DNA from: Bacteroidales bacterium UBA1756
Lineage (GTDB): Bacteria; Bacteroidota; Bacteroidia; Bacteroidales; WCHB1-69
Assembly (NCBI GenBank): GCA_002314795.1
Contig: DCHI01000019.1
Span: forward strand, 1 to 47,617
Direction of reading: 5' to 3'
Length of the DNA: 47,617 bases
Position 1 is the first letter of the stretch. The number at the start of each line of letters is the position of its first letter. Shown piece after piece: positions 33,180 to 39,704 of this stretch. Under the pieces are notes generated by a model that saw nothing but the letters and a program-made list of their open reading frames with translations, searched no databases and had not been told where the DNA came from. Both the position numbers and the translations under genes were made by a program.

Positions 33180-33698
33180 ATGATTAACGAAAGAATGCAA
33201 AACGAAATCAATGACCAAATCAATGCCGAATTTTGGTCCGCTTACCTTTACCTCAGTATGTCTGCTTGGTTCACACAGAAGAATCTCCCCGGTTTTGCGA
33301 ACTGGATGTATGTCCAATATCAGGAAGAAATGACTCACGGTATGAAGATGTTCCGCTACATCCACGAACGTGGTGGCGAAGTGAAACTCAAACCGATTGC
33401 TAAAGTTGACACCGCTTGGAAATCCGGCGCTGACGCTTTCACCGCTACCTTGAATCACGAACGCAAAGTCACCTCCCTCATCAATGGTTTGATGGACACC
33501 GCTCACGAACTTCGCGACTATGCAACCATCAATTTCCTCAATTGGTACATTGACGAGCAAGTTGAAGAAGAAGCCAACGCAGAAGACCTTCTCAACAAAT
33601 TGAAAATGATTGAAAAAGATCCCGCTGCTTTGTACGCTTTGGACAAAGAATTGAGCACTCGTACTTTTGTTGACGAAACCGTCGCTCCAGCTGAATAA
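33180..33698 (+). CDS. Non-heme ferritin (FtnA type)
   Basis: A 172-residue iron-storage protein forming 24-subunit shells. The four-helix bundle starts at ERMQNEINDQINAEFWSAYLYLSMSAWF, with the ferroxidase Glu near residue 18, followed by YVQYQEEMTHGMKMFRYIHERGG (second set of Glu and His ligands), and a C-helix EEANAEDLLNKLKMI. Length and layout are ordinary for bacterial ferritin without heme. It oxidises ferrous iron and stores it. Stand-alone gene between two terminators; the upstream region holds two hairpins that could bear iron control. Confidence 0.94.
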   Translation: MINERMQNEINDQINAEFWSAYLYLSMSAWFTQKNLPGFANWMYVQYQEEMTHGMKMFRYIHERGGEVKLKPIAKVDTAWKSGADAFTATLNHERKVTSLINGLMDTAHELRDYATINFLNWYIDEQVEEEANAEDLLNKLKMIEKDPAALYALDKELSTRTFVDETVAPAE

Positions 33699-33717
33699 TC
33701 TTTCAGTAGAAATATTT

Positions 33718-33750
33718 GAAAGGGGGTAAGATGACTTGCCCCCTTTTTTC
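33718..33750 (+). terminator. Rho-independent terminator after ferritin
   Basis: AAAGGGGGTAAG (from 33719) pairs with CTTGCCCCCTTT around ATGA, with a bulge at the T/G position, followed by six T. It lies between the convergent ferritin and ORF6N genes. Confidence 0.85.
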
Positions 33751-33758
33751 GTGGCCTC

Positions 33759-34358
33759 CTAATTGGATTTGTTTTCCTGTTTGAGCTTGTCCAGTTCCTC
33801 TTTCAGACGTGCAATCTCTTCCTTGAGCGAATCCTCCTTTGTCCCTTCGGACGGATGCTCCCTGACTCGGAAAGTGACGCTGGGAATACCATTCGCGCCA
33901 TCATCTCCGAAAAGTTCGTTGATAAGTGTCGCACTCCGGTTGATGTACTTCTCCCGCTGAAAATCATCGTTCGTTTCAGACGCCATCTCCCCGATGACAA
34001 ACCGTAAGTCTATGATTTTGGCGTAAGTTTCTATCAGAACCCGCGTCATTGCTGTGGCCTCGTCACTTTGCAGCAGTGTAGCCAAAGTCAGAAAGCCCAC
34101 TCCGGAAAAGGCATACTTCGGACGGTCTTCCGGCGCCATATCCTGAAACCGTTTGAATCGTTCCATACATTTCTTGGCATTTTCATTCTGCATTGAAATA
34201 ACGTCCTTCGGCCCGAAACTTTTTCGGTTTTCATTGATGACTTTGAGGATTTCTTCCTTTTTTACATTGAAAAAAGTGGCACAGTCACAGTCCATAATGA
34301 CGGGCAATTCCCCGATGACGCTTACTTGCGATAGTAATTTTTCATCCATTCTTTTCAT
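33759..34358 (-). CDS. ORF6N-domain protein with C-terminal coiled coil
   Basis: A 199-residue protein that fits a diverged ORF6N (phage-type DNA-binding, KilA-N relative) layout: VIGELPVIMDCDCATFFNV and NENRKSFGPKDVISM (14-56) match the pattern VIxxxxVMxDxDLAxLYxV...NxxRFPxDF, and PKYAFSGVGFLTLATLLQSD (80-99) matches the second conserved block YAFTEQGVAMLSSVLxSE, followed by a helix as in RAFVKLR. Residues 172-197 form an acidic/basic coiled coil (LKEEIARLKEELDKLKQEN). ORF6N proteins are common on phages and in Bacteroidetes chromosomes, with regulatory roles inferred from DNA binding. There are no phage genes around it. The match is by eye, so moderate certainty. Confidence 0.65.
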   Translation of the reverse strand: MKRMDEKLLSQVSVIGELPVIMDCDCATFFNVKKEEILKVINENRKSFGPKDVISMQNENAKKCMERFKRFQDMAPEDRPKYAFSGVGFLTLATLLQSDEATAMTRVLIETYAKIIDLRFVIGEMASETNDDFQREKYINRSATLINELFGDDGANGIPSVTFRVREHPSEGTKEDSLKEEIARLKEELDKLKQENKSN

Positions 34359-34382
34359 TTTTTGTTATTGAATTTGTGTTCG

Positions 34383-34390
34383 CAAATATA
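34383..34390 (-). promoter_or_regulatory. -7 promoter element for ORF6N gene
   Basis: Minus-strand TATATTTG followed by CG, 25 bases before the ATG at 34358. Confidence 0.6.
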
Positions 34391-34492
34391 CGTCCGTAGA
34401 ATCCGGAAGTCAATAGTTTTTGTGATTTATCTTATTGAAATTCAATGAATTGTAAATGTGTTTTTTGGATAATAAATGACATCATTTAACAA

Positions 34493-34525
34493 AAAAAGCA
34501 CTTTTTATCAGGAAAAATGCTTTTT
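34493..34525 (-). terminator. Terminator downstream of amn
   Basis: AAAAAGCA and TGCTTTTT, extended by T5/A5 across a one-base bulge, form a long A/T-flanked stem. It lies about 50 bases past the amn stop on the minus strand and ends in seven T there. Confidence 0.65.
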
Positions 34526-34576
34526 ATTGAAGATGGAAAAAGATAGTCTGTTAGAAATTTTTCGGAGCAAAACGGC

Positions 34577-35359
34577 TTAGTAGTAGTCGAAGCGCAAGTG
34601 CTTTACCGTCCATCCTTTGTTGATGAGTTGTTTCAAGGAATCGATTCCGATTTTGAGGTGCTGTTGCGCAAATTCCTCGGTGACTTTTTGATCCGATTTT
34701 TCGGTTTTGATTCCGTCCGGAAGCATCGGCTGGTCGGAAACCATCAGCAGCGCGCCGGTAGGAATGCGGTTGTAAAACCCGACGGAGAAGAGCGTTGCGG
34801 TCTCCATATCTACCGCCGTCGTTCTGATTTTCCTCAGGTAATTCTTGAAATCTTCGTCGTGCTCCCAAACGCGACGGTTGGTGGTATAGACGGTGCCGGT
34901 CCAGTATTCCCGTTCGTAGTCGCGAATGGTGGTGGAAATGGCTTTCTGCAAGTTAAAAGCTGGCAGGGCAGGAACTTCCGGCGGAAAATAGTCGTTGGAC
35001 GTTCCTTCGCCGCGTATGGCCGCAATCGGCAAAATGAGTTCCCCTAAGCCGATGTAGTCTTTCAAACTACCGGTCTTTCCAAGAAAGAGAACGGCTTTCG
35101 GCATAACGGCAGTGAGCAAATCAATGATTGTGGCCGCCATCGGACTTCCCATTTGGAAATTCACGATGGTGATGTTGTCTTTCGTGGCACTTTGCATTGG
35201 ACGATCTAAACCACGCACTTCCGTCCCCATCAGTTCGGCAAAATTGGTTACGTAGTTCTTAAAATTAGTTAAAAGCACGTATTTCCCGAATTCTTCTACC
35301 TTTACGCCGGTGTAGCGAGGAAGCCAATTTTCTACTATTTCTTGCTTGCTGTTCATCAT
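34577..35359 (-). CDS. amn: AMP nucleosidase (short Bacteroidetes form)
   Basis: A 260-residue enzyme of the nucleoside phosphorylase fold that splits AMP into adenine and ribose 5-phosphate. The start is placed at the ATG pair 35354-35359 (MMNSKQEIVENWLPRY). The open frame extends far upstream to 35851, but that part is antisense to tsaE and runs across this gene's own -7 element at 35385-35392. Signatures: NFQMGSPMAATIIDLL, LFLGKTGSLKDYIGLG, AAIRGEGTSNDYFPPEVPAL, VDMETATLFSVGFYNRIPTGALLMVSD with the catalytic acid in the last block, and a conserved C-terminus LRFDYY. The bacterial long form has an extra N-terminal domain, missing here as in other Bacteroidetes. Confidence 0.9.
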   Translation of the reverse strand: MMNSKQEIVENWLPRYTGVKVEEFGKYVLLTNFKNYVTNFAELMGTEVRGLDRPMQSATKDNITIVNFQMGSPMAATIIDLLTAVMPKAVLFLGKTGSLKDYIGLGELILPIAAIRGEGTSNDYFPPEVPALPAFNLQKAISTTIRDYEREYWTGTVYTTNRRVWEHDEDFKNYLRKIRTTAVDMETATLFSVGFYNRIPTGALLMVSDQPMLPDGIKTEKSDQKVTEEFAQQHLKIGIDSLKQLINKGWTVKHLRFDYY

Positions 35360-35384
35360 TTTCTGTTTTTTGTGAAAACGGTGG

Positions 35385-35392
35385 CAAAAATA
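35385..35392 (-). promoter_or_regulatory. -7 promoter element for amn
   Basis: Minus-strand TATTTTTG, 26 bases before the amn start. It fixes the short start and makes the upstream extension unlikely. Confidence 0.6.
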
Positions 35393-35426
35393 CGAGTAAT
35401 TCAAAAAATCATAGTGAATTAAAGTG

Positions 35427-35434
35427 TATCTTTG
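35427..35434 (+). promoter_or_regulatory. -7 promoter element for tsaE
   Basis: TATCTTTG in the context GAATTAAAGTG-TATCTTTG-CAA, 18 bases before the tsaE ATG; nearly the same 20-base block precedes two genes at 44890 and 45434. Confidence 0.7.
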
Positions 35435-35452
35435 CAAACTTTTTTTACAAAT

Positions 35453-35866
35453 ATGGATATTACAATACATTCTGAAGACGAACTGTTTTCTGCTGGCCGA
35501 AAGTTGATTGCTGAATTTCCCGACCAGCGCGTTTTTTGTTTTTATGGCGAGATGGGTGCCGGCAAAACGACTTTCATTAAGGAAATCTGCCGCGGGCTCG
35601 GTGTCACCGATACAACCTCCAGTCCCACTTTTGCTATCGTGAACGAATACCTTGATTCTCAGGAGGATTCCATCTATCATTTTGATTTTTATAGAATTGA
35701 AAAGTTGGCCGATGCTTACGAGATTGGTGTGGAGGACTATCTGTATAGCGGAAATTACTGCTTCATTGAATGGGCAGAAAACATTGCTCCTTTGATTCAA
35801 CCCGATTTCGTCAAGGTTTATATTAAAGTAGAAGAGGGTTGTACACGGCACATTTTTACCGAATAA
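35453..35866 (+). CDS. tsaE: tRNA threonylcarbamoyladenosine biosynthesis ATPase TsaE
   Basis: A 137-residue P-loop ATPase that supports the TsaB/TsaD complex in making t6A at position 37 of ANN-decoding tRNAs. The start is the ATG at 35453; an open TTG at 35432 lies inside the promoter. Walker A is GEMGAGKTT (32-40); SSPTFAIVNEY (57-67) and HFDFYRIE (76-83) are family hallmarks, and FIEWAENI holds the C-terminal conserved Trp. Cytoplasmic, usual length. It is followed after 23 bases by the odd alanine-dehydrogenase-like gene, the same order in which a full-length alanine dehydrogenase is found in many flavobacteria. Confidence 0.94.
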   Translation: MDITIHSEDELFSAGRKLIAEFPDQRVFCFYGEMGAGKTTFIKEICRGLGVTDTTSSPTFAIVNEYLDSQEDSIYHFDFYRIEKLADAYEIGVEDYLYSGNYCFIEWAENIAPLIQPDFVKVYIKVEEGCTRHIFTE

Positions 35867-35889
35867 TAGTCGTACTTAGTTGATTGATA

Positions 35890-36591
35890 ATGGGTTTGGA
35901 CGATTTTGCATTGGATACGCAGCGGGAAGAAGTTGGAACGGAAACCGACCAACGGAACTTCGTCGTTGGCTTCCTGAAACGTAATTCCCTGACTGATCAT
36001 AAAAAAATTGTCATTCTTCCTTCTTTGATCAAAAGGTTAGTGGAAGGAAATATTCCGACTATGGTGGAACGTAATTTGGGAAAAGGTGGGGACTTTATCG
36101 ATTTGGATTATGCCGATGTCGGTGCCATCATTGAAGAGTCCGCTGAACGTATCTGTCAGAAATCCAATATTCTAATTCAACTTTCACCATTCACAAAAGA
36201 AGATTTGTCTCGGTTGCCTGCGGGGCAAATTATCATTTCGCCTTTCCCCGTTGCTGAGGTGGATAAAGAAATCCTCTTTTTTTTGCAACTGAAAAAGATA
36301 ACCGCCATTTCACTTCATCTTGTTCCGAATGCGCAAGGAGACTGTTTTTTACAAGACATCTTGCAAACCAAAGATAATCCGCTGGTAGCATCGGCCGCTT
36401 TGTGCAATTTATTGGCTACCACTATTATATCGTTAGTTTATAACGCGAATGTTCGTTATGCCGTGCAGACGAATCCGATGTTGCTGAAAGCCATTTTTTG
36501 TTATAAAGGAATTCTGACTAATGCCGAAATTGCCCAACGTTGCAATGTCCCTTTTTCGGATTTGCTTATGCTTTGCTGGGACTGGAATTGA
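35890..36591 (+). CDS. Alanine dehydrogenase-like protein lacking the NAD-binding domain
   Basis: A 233-residue protein (ATG at 35890; a TTG two codons upstream is less likely). Residues 24-158 follow the N-terminal domain of the alanine dehydrogenase/transhydrogenase family of Bacteroidota (FVVGFLKRNSLTDHKKIVIL, VERNLGKGGDFIDLDYADVGA, LFFLQLKKITAISLHLVP). Residues 164-229 follow its C-terminal end (NPLVASAALCNLLATTIISL; FCYKGILTNAEIAQRCNVPF). The Rossmann domain that normally stands between them, roughly 150 residues with the GxGxxG loop, is absent, and the reading frame stays open. Pyruvate-site residues of the family (Arg after GIPKE..., Lys in the LKVxPP strand) read Lys and Gln here. A dehydrogenase activity is therefore not expected; it may be a structural or regulatory descendant, or a decaying gene. 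Confidence 0.7.
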   Translation: MGLDDFALDTQREEVGTETDQRNFVVGFLKRNSLTDHKKIVILPSLIKRLVEGNIPTMVERNLGKGGDFIDLDYADVGAIIEESAERICQKSNILIQLSPFTKEDLSRLPAGQIIISPFPVAEVDKEILFFLQLKKITAISLHLVPNAQGDCFLQDILQTKDNPLVASAALCNLLATTIISLVYNANVRYAVQTNPMLLKAIFCYKGILTNAEIAQRCNVPFSDLLMLCWDWN

Positions 36592-36637
36592 AGTAGGAAG
36601 TAAGAAGTAAGAAGTAAGAAGTAAGAAGTAAGAAGTG
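36591..36637. repeat. Tandem GTAAGAA heptamer repeat
   Basis: About six copies of the seven-base unit GTAAGAA (the first as GTAGGAA) run head to tail, ending in a G run. The array starts at the stop codon of the alanine-dehydrogenase-like gene and fills most of the 70-base gap to the convergent methyltransferase gene. Copy number in such arrays usually varies by slippage. A small stem CCTTCTC/GAGAAGG (36653-36659, 36671-36677) follows at the methyltransferase stop and could serve as a weak terminator. Confidence 0.9.
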
Positions 36638-36661
36638 GGGGGTGTTAAGTATCCTTCTCTT

Positions 36662-37363
36662 TTATAGGTAGAGAAGGAAGATGGCGGGTTGTTTGTGCAG
36701 GTCCATCGGCTGCTTGCGCCATTGTGCTATCGTTTTAGTTTTAATGAACTCTTCTTCCGTGGTGAGGTTCGCTGCAACGCAAAGGCGTAAATTGGGTGAA
36801 CAAATCGAAAGTATTGAGTTGAAAATGTGATTGTTACGGTACGGCGTCTCAATGAAAATCTGTGTTTGTTTCCGTTTGAGAATGTCATTTTCCAACTGAT
36901 GCAATTTGCGCTCGCGGTCGGGTTGTTCGGCAGGCAGGTAGCCGTGAAAAGCAAAGTTTTGACCATTGAATCCTGAAGCCATCAATGCTAATATGATGGA
37001 ACAAGGGCCGATGAGCGGAACGACTTGTATGCCAAGTCGGTGTGCTTCCGAAACGACAAGATTACCGGGGTCTGCTACGCAAGGGACACCCGCTTCCGAA
37101 AGAAGTCCGACGTTCTTTCCATCCAAACACGGTTGAAGAAATTCCTTGATGTTGAGGTCTTTGGAGTGCTTGTCCAAGTGAAAAAAGGTGAGCTCGTCAA
37201 TGGGCTTTTGTATGCCGAGTTGTTTCAGAAAACGGCGTTCGGTCCGTACATCTTCCACGATGTAATAATCGATTTCGTTAATGATCTGGCTATTGAATGA
37301 TGGAAAAACGGTTGAAAAATCATTTTCTCCAAGCGGGGATGGGATGAGATATAATTTGCTCAT
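36662..37363 (-). CDS. SAM-dependent methyltransferase, RsmI-like (tetrapyrrole methylase family)
   Basis: A 233-residue protein of the tetrapyrrole methylase fold, as in RsmI, which 2'-O-methylates cytidine 1402 of 16S rRNA. Signatures: LYLIPSPLGEND at the start, YYIVEDVRTERRFLKQLG, VGLLSEAGVPCVADPGNLVVSEAH (the SAM-binding AGxPxxxDPG block), VPLIGPCSIILALMASGFNGQ and FHGYLP. In Bacteroidetes this shorter form occurs next to or instead of standard RsmI; RNA methylation is likely but the target is not proven. Last gene of the dnaB-smpB-recR block, 27 bases after the transporter gene. Confidence 0.87.
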   Translation of the reverse strand: MSKLYLIPSPLGENDFSTVFPSFNSQIINEIDYYIVEDVRTERRFLKQLGIQKPIDELTFFHLDKHSKDLNIKEFLQPCLDGKNVGLLSEAGVPCVADPGNLVVSEAHRLGIQVVPLIGPCSIILALMASGFNGQNFAFHGYLPAEQPDRERKLHQLENDILKRKQTQIFIETPYRNNHIFNSILSICSPNLRLCVAANLTTEEEFIKTKTIAQWRKQPMDLHKQPAIFLLYL

Positions 37364-37390
37364 TTTTAATTATTTATTTTCAAAGACAAT

Positions 37391-38566
37391 TTAAAATCCG
37401 ATGCAGAAGCCGAGAATGCCGATGATAAGTCCAAAGGCAATGTTGACGACTTTCATCATCAAAAAACTTTTTCGTGAATAAGCGAGCAGTGGCAGTGCGC
37501 CGTGGCCGTCCTGAACGATGGAGCTTGCCAAAAGAATGCTGAAAGGCACGATTCCGGCCGCGTACAGATAAATCCAGATGAATTGAGGTTGCGATTCCGG
37601 GATGACTCCGAGCCCGACAGCAATGAACAGCATCATCCACATCATCCAGTGATTCTGGGCGATAAGTGATTCTAAGTCAATGAAATGATTCAAAATCGCT
37701 AATGCAGCCAAAACCCCGAATGTCCATAGCAAAACGGAAATGAAATGGTGTTTGATGACGTGTTCCCACAGATGTTCCTGCAAGAAATGTTCGGAACAGA
37801 AGGAGACGATGCCGAGCGTGAGTAGCGCTAAAATTCCGAAAACGATGTTTTCACCGTGAAGATGGTGATGTTCGGTATCGTGGTGACATCCGTCGGCTTG
37901 GCAAATTTCGGCTCCGTGCTCGTGGCAGTGACTGTCTGGACAATCACAAGCCATTGTAACTTCCTTTTGGCCAAATTGTTGAAGGTTGGGCATAGAACCG
38001 TGTTCGTGAGAAATCGCTCCCGTTGCAAGCGCCGTCAGGTAGAGAACGAGCCCGAAAATCAAAATGGCGCGGGCAAAGGATATTTTTTTGATGTTGTTAA
38101 AAGAAAGTTGCGCTTTCCCGTGCTCGTGAGTATGCTCCTTGTGAACTTGGAGCGTGTGTAAATCGTTGGAATAGAATGATCTGTTCTTGAATAAGAGATG
38201 CGTGATGAATCCTGCTACGATGGCTGTGGCGAACAATGATGAGAACAGCAGCGGCGTAGTTTTAGGACTGATTGCGAACAGTAAGAACGCAGAATCACCA
38301 AACGTGCTAATCATCCCGGCGACGAGTGCTCCGAAAGAGAGGAGCCGGTGCGTGTATAAGGATACGATGGTAAAGCCACCGATGCAACCGGGGATGAGCC
38401 CCAACAAAGACGAAACGATGATTTGCAAGAGGGGGCGGTGTCGTATTTTTTCTAATAAATGGCCTGATGAACTGACATTTATGAATTCGATAAGGAGCAT
38501 CATCACCATCACTAAGCAGGTGATTCCGACGGTGCTCGAAAGGATTTCAATGAATTGGTGCAGCAT
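37391..38566 (-). CDS. Putative manganese transporter (ArsP_2 family) with His-rich loop
   Basis: A 391-residue inner-membrane protein with about 10 hydrophobic segments, matching the putative manganese transporter (DUF2899/ArsP_2) family: LIPGCIGGFTIVSLYTHRLLSFGALVAG (58-85) and GDSAFLLFAISPKTTPLL in the first half, and the mirrored GLGVIPESQPQF and VPFSILLASSIVQDGHGALPLLAYSR near the end. Between the halves is a long hydrophilic loop with His/Cys-rich stretches (KEHTHEHGK, then CDCPDSHCHEHG and GCHHDTEHHHLHGE), a likely metal sensor or sink. The metal specificity is inferred from family naming only. It starts three bases after recR, so translation is probably coupled. Confidence 0.85.
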   Translation of the reverse strand: MLHQFIEILSSTVGITCLVMVMMLLIEFINVSSSGHLLEKIRHRPLLQIIVSSLLGLIPGCIGGFTIVSLYTHRLLSFGALVAGMISTFGDSAFLLFAISPKTTPLLFSSLFATAIVAGFITHLLFKNRSFYSNDLHTLQVHKEHTHEHGKAQLSFNNIKKISFARAILIFGLVLYLTALATGAISHEHGSMPNLQQFGQKEVTMACDCPDSHCHEHGAEICQADGCHHDTEHHHLHGENIVFGILALLTLGIVSFCSEHFLQEHLWEHVIKHHFISVLLWTFGVLAALAILNHFIDLESLIAQNHWMMWMMLFIAVGLGVIPESQPQFIWIYLYAAGIVPFSILLASSIVQDGHGALPLLAYSRKSFLMMKVVNIAFGLIIGILGFCIGF

Positions 38567-38569
38567 TAT

Positions 38570-39193
38570 TTATCGTTTTATGTAGCTTTTTTCAAATTCG
38601 GTGCGGCTGAGGATGGAGCGTCCGAGCGTGACTTCATCGGCGTACTCCAGTTCGTCCCCGATTCCTATGCCGCGGGCTATGGTCGTGATGGCGGGTACTT
38701 TTCCTTGTATGTTTCTGTAAATGTAGAAGTTGGTGGTGTCGCCATCTACCGTTGCGGGCAGTGCCAACACGACTTCGCCGACATTCCCTGCGTCCACTCT
38801 TTCAAAAAGACTGTCTAGGTTAAGATTCTGTGGGCCAATACCTTCCATCGGGGCGATGACGCCACCCAAAACGTGATAGACGCCGTTATACTGGTTCGTA
38901 CTTTCAATGGCAACGACATCGCGAATGTCGCGTACAACGCAGATTATCTGTTTGTTGCGTTTAGGATTGGCGCAGATTTCACACAATTCCGTATCGGATA
39001 GGTTGTGACATTCTTTGCAGTAGCACACTTTGTCCTTCAAGGCGATGATGGCATCTGCAAGTAACTGTACTTCATTGCGTTCCATCTTGAGAATATGGAG
39101 TGCGAGCCGGAGTGCGGTGCGCTTTCCGATTCCGGGAAGTTTGGATATTTCGACAATGGCGTCGTCTAACTGTTTCGAAAAAGAGATTTCCAA
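38570..39193 (-). CDS. recR: Recombination mediator RecR
   Basis: A 207-residue DNA-repair protein that forms a ring-shaped tetramer and, with RecO and RecF, loads RecA at gaps. Parts: helix-hairpin-helix (SKLPGIGKRTALRLALHIL, 17-35), C4 zinc finger (CKECHNLSDTELCEIC, 59-74), Toprim domain with VVRDIRDVVAIEST (86-99) and a Walker-B-like end. The frame has no ATG before the conserved region; the TTG at 39193 (giving MEISFSKQLDD) is the best start, so this appears to be a TTG-initiated gene. It follows smpB by 23 bases. Confidence 0.94.
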   Translation of the reverse strand: MEISFSKQLDDAIVEISKLPGIGKRTALRLALHILKMERNEVQLLADAIIALKDKVCYCKECHNLSDTELCEICANPKRNKQIICVVRDIRDVVAIESTNQYNGVYHVLGGVIAPMEGIGPQNLNLDSLFERVDAGNVGEVVLALPATVDGDTTNFYIYRNIQGKVPAITTIARGIGIGDELEYADEVTLGRSILSRTEFEKSYIKR

Positions 39194-39216
39194 AGTGCTG
39201 GTTATGATTAAATGGG

Positions 39217-39678
39217 TTATTCCTCGTCACCCCGTGCGGCGGCGCGACGTTGATCTTTCTCTTTGATGCTATCGCGTTTGTCAAACATTTTCTTGCCTCG
39301 TGCAAGAGCAATGTCCAATTTCGCATAGCCGTTTTCGTTAATCCACATTTTCGTGGGAATAATCGTCATACCCCTATCGTTGAGTTTCGATTCTATCTTC
39401 TTGAGTTCCTTTTTGTTAAGAAGAAGTTTTCGGTCACGTTTGGGCTCGTGGTTGTTGTAACTTCCGTGAACGTACTCACTGATATGGATGTCGTGAGCCC
39501 ACAGTTCCCCGTTGATGAAGGTGCAATACGAGTCGGTCAGATTCACTTTTCCGGTACGTATCGATTTGATTTCGGTTCCCGAAAGGACGATTCCTGCTGA
39601 GTAGGTGGTTATGAGGTAGTACTCAAATTCCGCCTTCCGGTTTTTTATATTGATGTTGGTGTCTATTTTCTTTTTCAT
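39217..39678 (-). CDS. smpB: SsrA-binding protein SmpB
   Basis: A 153-residue RNA-binding protein that brings tmRNA to stalled ribosomes. Signatures: NRKAEFEYYLITTYSAGIVLSGTEIKSIR (13-41), YCTFINGELWAHDIHISEY, RKLLLNKKELKKI and the C-terminal tail ALARGKKMFDKRDSIKEKD that inserts in the decoding site. The ssrA RNA gene is not in the window. Between dnaB (26-base gap) and recR (23-base gap). Confidence 0.96.
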   Translation of the reverse strand: MKKKIDTNINIKNRKAEFEYYLITTYSAGIVLSGTEIKSIRTGKVNLTDSYCTFINGELWAHDIHISEYVHGSYNNHEPKRDRKLLLNKKELKKIESKLNDRGMTIIPTKMWINENGYAKLDIALARGKKMFDKRDSIKEKDQRRAAARGDEE

Positions 39679-39704
39679 TGTTATCGTTGCTGATTAACAA
39701 TTGG

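Noticed and set aside
35360..35851. Upstream extension of the AMP nucleosidase frame by about 164 codons
   Set aside because: It overlaps tsaE on the other strand and runs across the amn -7 element; the protein sequence there has no family likeness.
36591..36637. Possible CRISPR-like array
   Set aside because: The unit is only seven bases with no spacers; it is a simple tandem repeat.
37391..38566. Permease of an arsenic resistance operon
   Set aside because: The family name contains ArsP, but there is no arsR, arsC or other arsenic gene nearby and the full-length pattern fits the putative Mn transporter group.
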